This document shows, in pieces, positions 53,795-64,000 of a DNA stretch of 64,000 bases (position 1 is its first letter; the number at the start of each line of letters is the position of its first letter). The position numbers and the translations under genes were made by a program. The stretch comes from Atriophallophorus winterbourni (Eukaryota; Platyhelminthes; Trematoda; Plagiorchiida; Microphallidae), in the NCBI GenBank assembly GCA_013407085.1, contig JACCGJ010012976.1, positions 1-64,000 of the forward strand, written 5' to 3'. Below the pieces are notes generated by a model, which had not been told where the DNA came from, ran no database searches, and saw only the letters and a program-made list of their open reading frames with translations.

Positions 53795-54460
53795 TATTCT
53801 GTAGACGTGACCAAGCCAAAGCCGTTGGTGCTGTCGTCGTAGGTTAAACATGCTCTGTAGACCAGGTTTAGAAAGCACTTCATCAATATACACTTTGTCC
53901 ACCACACTATATGTTTAAGATAAGACGGATGTTTCATAGATGAAAAGCAGCTTTCATTCGTGTATTGTGCGAATGTCCAGGTTTGAATTTTGCACGTTGA
54001 AGCATTTAGAACACACACGCACCGTATATCATCTTCATTGTCTTTATTGTCAACTTGTTGTTGCGCCAGACACGAGAGTTCAATCGGAACAAAACGTCAG
54101 CTGCTCTGCAAATCCGCTTATCAATCTCGGTGTCTAGCGAGAGGTTATCTGCAATGGTTAAACCATGATATGTGAAGTGATGTACTGGTTCAAGCTGACA
54201 GTTTCCATCAGCCATGGGAGGCGATGCAGTCTCTTGACCAAGGACGTCGATCTTGCTCATGCTGATGGATAGCCCAAAGTCTTTGAATGCCGATGAAAAA
54301 CTGTCCACTAGCGACTAAAGGTGTTCTTGGGAGTGAGAAATAATGGCTGCATCGTCGGCAAACAGCAAATCCCGATTAGCACCTCCCGTTCCTTGACTTG
54401 TGCTCTCAGCATGTTCAGGTTCAAACCGTGGCAGACATTTGGCAAGTGATCTGTCGTTCA
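53795..54460 (-). mobile_element. LINE RT to C-terminal fragment (LSKAGLQSM family)
   Basis: Minus strand: a FADDAAII-like RT box near 54.35 kb, a 100-codon frame (54006-54308: DFGLSISMSKIDVLGQETASPP, HHFTYHGLTIADNLSLDTEIDKRI), then an LSK-GLQSM remnant (about 53.85 kb). Same family as 4.26 kb and 36.3 kb. Confidence 0.75.
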
Positions 54461-54854
54461 TCAATGGAAGTGCCTTTCCAAGCAATCACCTGAAATTTCC
54501 AACCAACAAGTATTAACATTAGATGACGGTGAGATTGATTAAACAATGAAATCTGCAGGCTTTATTAAACTCATTTTTGTATAACTTCCAGTAGTTTCTC
54601 AGGGCATTTTTCTCATTTTCCGTAATCAACCCCTATTCCGAACCAAAATACAGAGCCGTCATTGTGTAGCGGTTGAGACAACGAAGATCTCACCACTTAC
54701 AAGGTTTTATTTCTGATCATTTTACCCAACAAATCAAACGAGCAATACGAGGTAGAAAATCATACGGCTGAAAATTAGTAATTGTTAGCGGCAACGCAAC
54801 ACGAACCCGCAACTGAATACGTAAGCTTGTATTTCCTTTAATCCATTCCTCATA

Positions 54855-56566
54855 TTCTATTATACTGTTAGTATATTAATAGAATATTGGACTTAGTATA
54901 CCGTTACAACCACATTATATACCTAAATTCTATACCTATCTCTTCTCCGGATGTTGCCACCTTGGCTACATCGCAATATTAATTTCAGAGTAGAAGAATA
55001 CGACGAATACAATTATCACTGAAACAAAACTTGCTGTTCAACAAATTTCTAAATATATATTTTATTTCCCATCCATTGGCTTTCTTAACCTAAGGCATTA
55101 AATTGGACATGGCTATATTTTATAGTGCGATCACTAATCTAAAGAGACAAATGCGATTTCACTGTACGTAACGAGATGAAGATTTGTCATTATGTGTTCA
55201 GACGAGTCGAATGTTGCTGTCATGGGTGATTGTGTATAATCAAAAACGTTCTATTTGTGAAGCTGAATGGACTTTAGGGAGCTATTTGAACTATCATTTA
55301 GCTAATGATTCATAAATATTTCTGCATGAGATTGTGTGTTGAGTAACAGCTCAGGCTTCGTGCGATTGACCAATAATTTCCACGTAGCTTCCCCTCTCAC
55401 CACATGTGGTAGAGCGCTTAGTTTCATCCGTCTCCCTGTAGTCTGCTAGGCTGTAAAAGGCGCACAATTTCGTCCAATCAGAATGCGAGTTTGCGCACCA
55501 GGGCGTCACCCCCTCACGCGCTTGAATCGAGTGACAGTCTCAGTCCGAGAGATTACAGTGTGGGCTTCGGTTCAATGAATTAGGCAAACTGCATTATTTT
55601 CATTGTAAACGGTCCAAATGTATCAACATTTTTTCAAAATTAATAGCGATGGGGAAATATCGAAATATCGGGGTTACTTAAAACGAAGTATTCAAGAACG
55701 AACCAGTTACAACGTTAAACCACACAATAACAAAATTACGTTAATAGATTACGTTAATAGATGCAGCTTATCACACACTAATGAATATGATTTACTTTTG
55801 ATTCCACGAGTTAAGAAACAAGTTGGTGTTAACTCGAATAACGGAGATGGTTCAGCTGAATATGTTTGGCTTTGTGTTATATTCTCGATATATGAATAAT
55901 CGTACAATCACAATTCATGGCAAGAACATGGAAGACGGAGTACTGGTAGTTCAAAGAATAATATGTGATCTCTATACAGTATCCGTAGAAATATCTAAGT
56001 GTTTCTAACGGAAAGGAATGCAAGATACTATAAAAGATATGCAAAATGCACAGTGCATAGGGGGTGTGATATGTTTAACGCAGACTGACTGGTGAATGCT
56101 TTGGGGTATAGAAATTTTGACAGTTAATGCGAAATAAGAGGTCATTCAATGTAATGAGACAAATGCGATGTCATTGTACGTGACGATATAAAGAGGTGTA
56201 ATTATATGTAGCGAGACAAGTGAAATGTAGCTGTCATGGGTGAATGTGCCTCATCTAATATCATCAACCTCCCCTTCTCACTCCATATGACAGAGCGTTT
56301 AGTTTCGTCCGTACTCCTGTAGTCCACACACTTTAGTTTATGCAGATTGCAAAGCAGATCGTGTTCAACGATGCTAACGAACTTTGATTATTTCAGCGTA
56401 CATTCTACACCCTGTCAACCCGCTTTTTTTTAGCACATAACACTTACTCGCATACGTGGATTTGTTGTTGCCCTATAGATGGATAATGGAACATGTTCAG
56501 GCCTATGAAGATTCAACCCCGTTGACGATTGAATGTACTTTTAAGATTTTTAACAAAATGTCAACC
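54855..56566 (-). repeat. Right inverted-repeat arm
   Basis: Reverse complement of the left arm in mirrored block order (54.87 to 56.56 kb). The right arm keeps more minisatellite copies and has an extra segment of about 90 bp near 56.43-56.52 kb. The part 55.57-56.04 kb has no partner in the left arm; its short frames are not recognised. Confidence 0.85.
56140..56235. repeat. Approx. 29-bp minisatellite in the right arm (about 3 units)
   Basis: Units begin gtcattcaatgtaatgagac, gtcattgtacgtgacga and gtaattatatgtagcgagac, each ending in an A-rich stretch plus gat/ggt/aat. Related units occur at 55.13-55.22 kb and, inverted, at 48.33-48.42 kb. Confidence 0.65.
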
Positions 56567-56569
56567 TAC

Positions 56570-58370
56570 CTTCACAGTGTAAACTTGCAGCGCCTACGTG
56601 ACTTCAGGAACTCCTACTTCTGATTTAGACATGAACTACAATAAAAGTACAGACCAAGGTCAATACACCGGTTGAATGGAGAGGCTAAGCTTGTTGCAAA
56701 CCGTCGAGGTCAACTTGGAGATGTTCCGAACCCAATGACCGATAAAATGTTGAAATTGTCATTCTGAATGAAACTTGATCTCAGCAGACCGTAAACGTTT
56801 TACATTAGAGTGAATGTTTTACAGCATTGAAGATAGTATGGTTAGAGTCGCAACACTTTCCCTAGTCATAGTGCTTGTGTCTGCTGTCAATTGGAAAATT
56901 CGGTAATTCTTATTCCAAGATGAGTCACAGTCCAGGTTAAGAAAGGAACTGCTAGGTAGAAAATTTAGATACAAACAATTTACTGTATTTTCGTTACAAG
57001 TATGTGTCTTGTCCCATACTACCACAATAAATGTTGGGCTAGTTGACTTCCCTCGTGAAAATCACTTTTTGTAAAAAGTGTGCAATTGTAACAAACTGTT
57101 TGTCTTATAATTCTGTCACATTCAACCATATTCAACCTGGGATAATAGATGAATCTCGCACAAAATACATATGTTCACCATTAGGAGATCGACTTGCAAC
57201 AGACAACGCACAAGGCGAACACCCGATTTTTGATAACCATTCGAGTACGGTAAAGATGAATCAATTGATACAGACATCACTGGTTATGTTGCCTGATGTG
57301 GAGCGTACAGCAAAAAATATTTTATGAAAGCTTCACAAATATAACGTTGAAAACCATTTTTTCATCATTTAAGGGCTCTGTGAACTTCATCTCTACTGTC
57401 TCCCAATCTCTTATTGTTGCGTGATGAACAATGCCTGTTTTCACTCGTGGCATCCGCCGCTGCGAAATTCACAGAGAGGGAATTTTCTTCTCAAAAAGTA
57501 TCGCCATTGCAGAAATTACGATAATTTCCAACATGGCAATATCGTAACACGTGAAGCAATTTTAATTAGTTGGTTTACAATGAATCTAAATGATTTTTTC
57601 CAAACTATTAATGAATTGTGCATTTATCATATTTTTAAACATAGAAACAGTTTTGCCTGTATTTTGACTCCATGGTTAATGACATTTTCAACGTCAACTA
57701 TTTAGGAATCACCATATCCAACATCTCAATACTTTACTGACTAAAGTACGCAGGATTTCTTTTTATGCGTTTCGTTTTCGGTCTATTTGCGTTAAGTCTA
57801 AGCTAACTTCATATTCTCTTGTATGTTGTTGTTGTTGGCTTCCTTCGGTTGATGTCGACCATTTATATTACTGTTTACATGCTATTTTCCCCGCACTTCT
57901 TTCAAAAGACGTTGTGTTATTCAAGCGTTGCATCGGGATCATTTCACGCTCAAGCTCTGTTCTTTATGACGATATTGTTGAAAATATCTTGAAATAACAT
58001 TTTACCTCTTGCGATCGGCTCATAAATACCATCCTCAATGAAAATTCCCACCCGCAGCAAGAGGATCTCCTCAAAAGTCAATCGTCCTCAAAGACTCGTC
58101 TAAAACACATCATACTCTCTTCTAGCACGTCATCTTATCGGAGGTCATTTATCACATTTGCTTCACGATCCATTAAGCAAAGGGAACAGATATTGAACGG
58201 TCAAATATATTTGATCAATATCTTGTGCACTTTTTATTTGAATATTTTTCTTTTATGTATAACTTCTACTGCATTCGATTTTTAACAAAATTTTAAAGCT
58301 AAAATTTCGAAACATTTTTGAATAACGTTTTGTCATTGAAATTCTTTCAACCACAAATCTCTGACGTGGG
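56570..58370. other. Mostly unassigned; one LINE 3' end
   Basis: AT-rich. At 57828-57875 (minus) ttgttgttgttggcttccttcggttgatgtcgacc is the LINE 3' terminal block with its A-rich tandem tail. Frames at 57.0-57.7 kb show no motif. Confidence 0.4.
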
Positions 58371-58374
58371 GTTG

Positions 58375-58625
58375 TGAGCAACACATTACTTTGGTCATCC
58401 ATAAGCGCCTTGAGTGCTTAACCATGAATCACTTTGTGATTCTGTGTTTGAACATCGTGGTTCGTTATACGAACCCTATGCAACAGTGGCATTCGAGTAT
58501 AACCTTGTTTATCATTTATCCACTGTTTCAAGGTTCACTGAACCTAATCTAACTGTTTTCACCTGATGACGGCAAACAGCCAGAAACCGGTAGTGGGTTG
58601 TAAGTGCGGGGATCTGAGCAAAACT
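58375..58625 (+). repeat. Hammerhead-family repeat, near full unit (subfamily 2)
   Basis: One unit from gtggggttgtgagcaacacatt (beginning close to the expected cleavage end) through gaatcactttgtgattctgtg, gttcgttatacgaacc and caacagtggcattcgagtataacc to the ribozyme and gtgggttgtaagtgcgggg. Confidence 0.8.
58557..58598 (+). ncRNA. Hammerhead ribozyme, subfamily 2, complete core
   Basis: CUGAUGA (58563-58569), GGC-AAACA-GCC, GAAA, ACC/GGU, cut after A58592. Stem I UUUCAC with GUGGGU is weaker (two G-U pairs, one U-U) than in other copies. Confidence 0.8.
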
Positions 58626-59180
58626 TTGATTTGATCATAAACTTAAATCTTGAACATAACTCACGGTTAGTTAGCAACATCACATTCAAGAAAAACATTA
58701 TTCGATTCTGTGTTTTTTCGGTTGAATGCCGATTCAAGTCAACATCATGAACAACAACTTCACAACGATTGTTTCAAGGAAATCACATCTGTATACTTTG
58801 ATGTGCCTTACAAGATTTTACGTTGATTTCTAGTCAAAAACACATATACACAAATTGATTCCTCTATAGTTATAACATAGCACATCCCGTTACTATGCTA
58901 TGTGCCTCACATTGGTCATACAATCTTATCAACTTTCATGAAAATAGTTTACTTTTCCTCCAATGATCAATATGCCTTGCTATCGTCAACCAGTTGTTTT
59001 GGTTTTAAATTCTTTGTAATCACGTCTGACTACTTTTTGAGTAATCACATCGCAAACATTTTTTTGTTTTATTCAAAATGGAGGTTGCAGTGGCAATGTC
59101 AGCCATTAAAGAAGATTACGGTTCATTAATTCCGCATCGAGATTATTCAGTTTTAATTTCGATTTTTCATTGAATAATCA
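58626..59180. other. No recognisable feature
   Basis: AT-rich; nothing recognised. Confidence 0.3.
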
Positions 59181-60070
59181 CTATTTCTTTTTTTGGGTCC
59201 GATAAATGTATAGTGTTTCAGGAAAATAAGCAACATTTTTATAAACACGGTATGAACATTTTTCTGTTAAGAAAATCGTGCATGATATATCGTTTTCAAT
59301 ATGAGTATATGACCAAGTAGAAACGAGTGCCAAGATTCTTTCTGAGGTGTGCTTGAAAACACCCGCCAATACGAGGATTATTGTAGTGATTTGAACGCTT
59401 AGTTTGGCTCCCGTCTCGATCAGAAAATGCATTTCGTCGAACAATCTGCGACGTAAAATTAGCGACTGGTAGTACTGCCAGACAGAGCTGCCTCCTCTAC
59501 TGCCTGGTACAGAGGTTTCCCTAAATGATATCTTTTGTAATAAAACTTCATGGGGACAGGCAACGAATGTCTTTCGCGATGATAATAGCATACGTCTGGT
59601 GTTTGTGTTCGGCTGTACGATTTATTGGTCAAATTTTAGTTTTTTTCTAGTGCAAGAATGGCTTCCACTTCTGTTTCACTGTTTGATTTTTTCTAGTCAA
59701 ATATCTTATCTCAGATTTCAAATCGCATATATTCTTGTTCAAAGTTGCGCTGGAAGTACTAGGAGTAGGAAGAGGTTGACTGACTATGCAGAATAACGTG
59801 TTACGGGCCATGTCATAGACTTCATCTACAACTTGGGCGAGTCTTCCTAGGTTACTGTCGGCTTTCATGATAACTAGAACCTTGCGTAAATCACTCGGCA
59901 AACTCTGCAACCATATCTACCGTATCGCGCGTTCGTCTACCTTAAGTGTATCAAATGACGTAAATGTTGTTAAAGTGTACGATCATCTAGCTCAGCGCCG
60001 GATAAGAGTTATCGCATGTTTTGCTCATCGGGCCTCGTTATTCGTATTAGAATTCATGGGATCAAGTAGA
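59181..60070 (-). mobile_element. LTR retroelement gag-protease fragment
   Basis: Minus strand: gag piece (59647-59910: LPSDLRKVLV, LGRLAQVVDEVYDMA), then a protease piece (59181-59591: LFDEMHFLIETGAKLSV). The retropepsin box is usually FLIDTGA; here the catalytic Asp is Glu. Stops separate the pieces. Gypsy-like by layout. Confidence 0.65.
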
Positions 60071-60499
60071 ATTGAATGAGTTCTCGGTCTTACCGCTTGG
60101 TAGTGGAGAGTGAGAAATGGATTGTCCGGCTGCGTGTGTTCCCGTTATATCCACATATCATTTTTGACATCGAGACAACCACAGAAGAACGTGGACTTCA
60201 CGTGGGAAATGAGCATAGTGTTATTATTGGTTTCGTTGTGAGTGATAATGATAAAATATCGATATATCAATATGACGCTATCGGTAATCGAAATAAAACC
60301 ATAATGTCTAATGTAACATATTAAGATGATACAAAACATAAGACTGTACAACTTACTACATTGTTTCGTCGGAGGCGCTGGCGTGTGTACATATGAATGA
60401 AAGATTGGGACTTAATTCGAGACGCTATTATCAATCCGCAATTATGTAAATACAACAGACTGATCAAACACATTTCTTCTTATAACAAAATACTCATTT

Positions 60500-61030
60500 G
60501 CATGCATTTCCACCACACACCCCACGACCGGATTCGTGCTGTTTGCATTCATCTGGTAGGGACAGTAGGATTAGGATCCGCATGCGCTTGAAACAGTGAA
60601 AGAATGGTAAACAAGTTGCGCTTGTATGCCACTGTTTGGTAAGGTTGGTACGAAATGTCGGAACATATTTTTTTAACGCCACATTTCAAATCACTTGTAT
60701 GTTGTGGAAATATATGCAAATGTGGATTTTTGCTGAAGGCCATGAGTTTATCCCCATCGACATATGTGTGGGCACTGTTTCAAGCCATGCGGATCCTGAT
60801 CCCACTGTCCCTACATGATGAGTGCAAACAACACAGTCTACGTGAGTATGGGCTAATGTGATGGAACAGGTTAGTCATACTAACCTTATTCGACAGTGGA
60901 ATGCAAGCGCAACTTGTTCACCATTCTTAAACTGTTTCAAGCGCATGAGGATCTTGATACTAAAATGTCTCTGAAGAGTGCAAACAGCACGGAATCGCTA
61001 TTGGGATGTGTGTGATGGAAATGCATGTAA
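60500..61030. repeat. Hammerhead-family cluster (subfamily 1), inverted plus tandem
   Basis: A minus copy (ribozyme at 60520-60561, body to about 60660) faces two plus copies with ribozyme remnants at 60809-60845 and 60965-61005, spaced about 156 bp. Shared body: ccatgcggatcctgatc, aacttgttcaccattctt, ctgtttcaagcgcatg. The plus cores read AUGAUGA with a lost GAAA, and CUGAAGA with GGAA: both dead. Confidence 0.8.
60520..60561 (-). ncRNA. Hammerhead motif, subfamily 1, two core mutations
   Basis: Stem I is perfect in form (CCCUAC 60561-60556 with GUGGGG 60525-60520) and the cut triplet GUC is kept, but CUGAUGA reads CAGAUGA (position 4) and GAAA reads GAAU. Predicted inactive. Confidence 0.75.
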
Positions 61031-61314
61031 CCGAGCTTTTTAGAAAATATATAAGTTTCGATGAAAATTTACGTACAACATACTCAATTCGAATATAGCT
61101 TTATCAATTGCAAAATTGCGACAAATATCATGATAAACATGGGGAGAATAACGCGCCTTAACAACAAAAATTGTCGCAGTAAATGCATTGGAAAAGCTAT
61201 GAAATATTACTACGTGCTGTCATAAAGAGCACTAAAAACATAAATTTTAAAGCAAGGAAAAATAACCGGTGAACGAATGCTTATACTTGAAATTAAATTT
61301 TAATTTGATTTTGT

Positions 61315-61620
61315 TGGTCTCATTTGGTCGATATGAAATATAAATGTAAATCACAATCGCGTGACAGTTACTTGCCCCACAGTGTTTCAAATGAGTAAAC
61401 AGTCCGATTTAAAAGAAACAATCTCCTTAACTGCGGAAACAGCCGTGAACAGTACTCGATCGGCAGTATTTGAACGTTGTCGGTGTTATTCTTGTTCCGT
61501 AGTCGATAGCAGCATCTGCTATTTCCCATCTTGGAAATCACGCTTGGCACAGTGCCTTCAAAGCAAGGTGTTAGAAGCTAGTTATTTATTACTTGCGTGG
61601 TCTATGTCAAGAACGATCAT
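61315..61620 (-). mobile_element. LINE C-terminal/3' end fragment
   Basis: Minus-oriented weak match to 35.99-36.25 kb: tggtctcatttggtcgatatg, gagtaaacagtccgattt, aacaatctcc, tgaacagtactcgatcggc, agcagcatctgct. Confidence 0.5.
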
Positions 61621-61699
61621 ATACATTATGCTGACATTATTTTCAGCAAGTGCAATCGGTCCAAAGTTTGAATTATTAATTTGGAATATCCAACAATTA

Positions 61700-62530
61700 T
61701 AAAATTCTGGAAAATGAACATTTCCAGTTCTGAAACTTGCAATATACATTTGATGATAATTTTAATTTATGAAATAGTTCTTTCGAACTTGCAAATAAAG
61801 ATTTTTGAATGAAATTTGATTTCGTTACAGTAAGAATCGAATTTAAATGCGAAATTAAGTGTTTGACGAAACATATATACTGTGTTAATCCGATATCAAA
61901 CGCCAAGTATGACGTTATGTTTGTTTTTCCCCAGAAAACATAGTCGTTATTCGTTGGTCTACATGCAAAACATGCTCGCCAATTTGTTTTCGTCAACTTT
62001 TTATTCGTTTTGATTTTCATTGAGAAATGCAAACCGAATGTTCCGGTAAGATAAGACTAAACTTTACGCAAATTTTAAAAAGTGGAATATACGATGGTGT
62101 TAAAAGAAGATATTTGAAAACATGTTTGGAGTTTCCTTTACAATCAATCTTTCATATTTTCGTTGTCGTTTGTATTATTTTCAAAAATATTCAGTTTGCG
62201 CAACATAAGTTTCCACACTGATTCGAACGATTTTCCTAAACTAACTGACCAACGATTGCTCTCACTCATCAATTATATCCTATGATGCTCGATACATTAT
62301 CTCATACGAGATAGCAAAATGTAATTTTGCAAGCTAATGCCCGATTCGGATATTTATTTACGGCAAAATAATATCAAAATTAATTAATTTGAAACAATTT
62401 GGAGCGAAACAAGAATACAATGTTACAAATCGTTCAATGGTTCATTTATTTTAAACGTTATGAATTCATTTCTAATCAACATACTTTATCTTTCATTTTA
62501 GCTTGACAATGAAATTTTCTAATACGCGCA
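61700..62530. other. No recognisable feature
   Basis: AT-rich; the short frames show no motif. Confidence 0.3.
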
Positions 62531-62544
62531 TTTTAAAGTAATGT

Positions 62545-62845
62545 GTTGCCCACATCCCCCTATGCAACAGTGGCATTCAAGTATAACCTTGTTTACCATT
62601 TATCCACTGTTTCAAGGTTCACTGAACCTAATCTTACTGTCTCCACATGATGACGGCAAACAGCCAGAAACCGGTAGTGGAGTGTAATTTCGGGGGATGT
62701 GAGCAACACACTACTTTGGTGATCCATAAGCGCCTTGGGTGCTTGACCACGAATCACTTTGTGATTCTGTGTTTGAACATCGTGGTTCGTTGTACGAACC
62801 ATATGCAACAGTGGCATTCAAGTATAACCTTGTTCGCACGTTTTA
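62545..62845 (+). repeat. Hammerhead-family repeat, one unit plus overlap (subfamily 2)
   Basis: tatgcaacagtggcattcaagtataaccttgtt occurs at 62561 and again at 62812, so one full unit lies between direct repeats 251 bp apart. It starts with a short inverted piece (gtgttgcccacatcccc) joined to the plus body. Confidence 0.8.
62641..62682 (+). ncRNA. Hammerhead motif, subfamily 2, C3-to-A mutant
   Basis: Stem I is the best in the window (CUCCAC 62641-62646 with GUGGAG 62677-62682, six Watson-Crick pairs). Stem II, GAAA and GUA are intact. The core is AUGAUGA: the invariant first C is A, which should abolish cleavage. Confidence 0.78.
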
Positions 62846-62849
62846 ACTT

Positions 62850-63230
62850 TTTATTAGATATAACGATGAGATAACAGCCTTCATTCTCTCTCATTTTAAC
62901 TTATTGTTGGCTTTGTATGACTGGTCAAAACGTTGCCCTATTGGATAACGATGGCGATGGAATATCAAAGAAGATGAATTGTGAGACTCTGAATGTAAAT
63001 GGATGCCTAGCTTATCTCCGGCTCGCACAAGAAACATAACACATCCAAATTTTTGTACCAGCCGTGATGGTTCGTTGTGTGATCACTTGTGATAATTGTC
63101 ATATGGACCACCAATGACTGTTTATTCTTGTAAATTTTATAATACGCCATTAATTAATTAATTGCGCGATATTCGAATATACTTCCTGATCGTTTGCTTA
63201 TTATGATTGCTACTTCCGGGTTTACTACAG
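62850..63230. other. No recognisable feature
   Basis: AT-rich; the short frames show no motif. Confidence 0.3.
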
Positions 63231-63231
63231 A

Positions 63232-64000
63232 TTGGACATATTTCGATTAGTTAACTACTACATTTGGAGTCACGAACAGCAATTTTTCATGTCAAATTCA
63301 AGTGTGGAACCTCTTGACATAAATTCAAATACACGGGAAGTTGAAGATCATTTTGAAAGATTCGAAATTTGGTGGCTAACACGCCCCAAAGCTGAAAATG
63401 ATAAAAAGTCTGTTCATTTTCTGAATTCAATCGGAAAATCTGCGTATACGTTAATCAAAATGTTTGGCATACCCGAATCCTCCCATTTCAGTCCCATACG
63501 AAATTATGAAGGAGCTTTTATTGCGCCATATGAAACCTGTGCACTTTAAAGCAACGTTGCGGCATCCTAATCAAGGAATTCATGATTTTATTCTACAGTT
63601 GTCAATTCAGGCTGCACAATAGGATTTCAGTGATTTGTTGGAATTGCAGTTACACATTGCTGGAATTAATGACAGTGTTTTACAGAATGAGCTTTCGAAA
63701 TGGCTAAAACCATCTTTCAAAAATGTTCGAGCTCACTGTGAACAATATCAAGATGCGCGAGTGGCAACGACAGGTTTGTCAATCGAAATTGGGAAGTGTG
63801 CATCATGCGGCAGACTTCACTCACGCCATACTTGCCGATTCCGTCAAGCCAGATGTCACAAGTGCGGAAAACAGGTCATACCCAATCTGTTTTCGAACTC
63901 CTTAAAAATATTGGACTGATTCAAGAAAAGCTCAGGTCAACGATATTAATGATCCATTTAAATTATTATCTTTGGCAGTGACACCTTGCAATTCTAGCCA
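63232..64000 (+). mobile_element. Gypsy-like gag with zinc knuckle (decayed, runs off the window)
   Basis: Start region: REVEDHFERFEIWW, FLNSIGKSAYTLIKM; then, after a frame change near 63.51 kb and a stop near 63.62 kb, LELQLHIAGINDSVLQNELSKW, CASCGRLHSRHTC and CHKCGK. The second knuckle continues in another frame as TGHTQSVF, one A being lost in an A run near 63.87 kb, and its last Cys is Phe. Pol would lie beyond the window. Confidence 0.8.

Larger units (their letters stand above)
48208..56566. mobile_element. Large Mutator-like element with long inverted repeats (decayed, nested insertions)
   Basis: The arms 48208-49798 and 54855-56566 are inverted copies of each other over several separate blocks (see the arm entries). 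Between them on the minus strand is a broken transposase with FAR1-like, DDE-like and SWIM-like parts. Long terminal inverted repeats around a SWIM-bearing transposase is the known layout of Mutator-like elements; schistosomes have members (Curupira). The exact ends and the target duplication could not be fixed by eye. A CR1 tail sits in the left arm; LINE pieces sit at 52.9-54.5 kb. Confidence 0.7.

Noticed and set aside
55618..55899. 93-codon frame inside the right arm
   Set aside because: Has a start and clean frame but no motif, no partner in the left arm and no splice support; left unannotated.

Overview
The window looks like nuclear DNA from a digenean flatworm (trematode), probably a schistosome-like lineage. 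Evidence: cathepsin F-type proteases with the ERFNAQ propeptide motif, introns of only 31-43 nt near the 5' ends of genes, strong AT richness, hammerhead-ribozyme repeats, and many decayed CR1-like, RTE-like, BEL-like and gypsy-like retroelements. No species can be named from the sequence alone.

Host genes lie in the left 38 kb. Three paralogous cathepsin F-like genes (3.76-10.57 kb, +; 14.73-17.20 kb, -; 24.76-26.13 kb, +) share the same seven-exon layout with intron phases 0,1,1,0,0,0. The first two are open from signal peptide to stop (332 and 325 residues) with the Gln/Cys/His/Asn site intact. The third has every exon and splice site but two in-frame stops. Next is a seven-exon, minus-strand methylenetetrahydrofolate dehydrogenase/cyclohydrolase gene (37.57-28.25 kb, 332 residues). 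It has two micro-introns (31 and 37 nt), a tRNA-Pro(AGG) nested in an intron on the same strand, and a hammerhead motif in another intron, also on the sense strand.

A repeat family carrying type I hammerhead ribozymes is scattered through the window. It has two subfamilies, with cleavage triplets GUC and GUA. Some copies keep a complete catalytic core (14.02, 23.93, 27.5, 58.56 kb) and many carry defined core mutations. One locus (23.9-24.2 kb) is a head-to-tail dimer whose two predicted cleavage sites are 241 nt apart. A second, SINE-like family (B) is confined to 28.9-38.8 kb.

The right half (39-64 kb) is almost all mobile DNA: an RTE-like LINE (39.3-41.2 kb), a LINE endonuclease/RT remnant (44.7-46.3 kb), gypsy-like pol and gag-protease fragments (47.6-48.2, 59.2-60.1, 63.2-64.0 kb), and an approx. 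8.4-kb composite (48.2-56.6 kb). In the composite, long imperfect inverted repeats flank a decayed Mutator-like transposase with FAR1-like, DDE and SWIM-like parts; other retroelements have inserted into it. Outside these units I see only unassigned AT-rich DNA.
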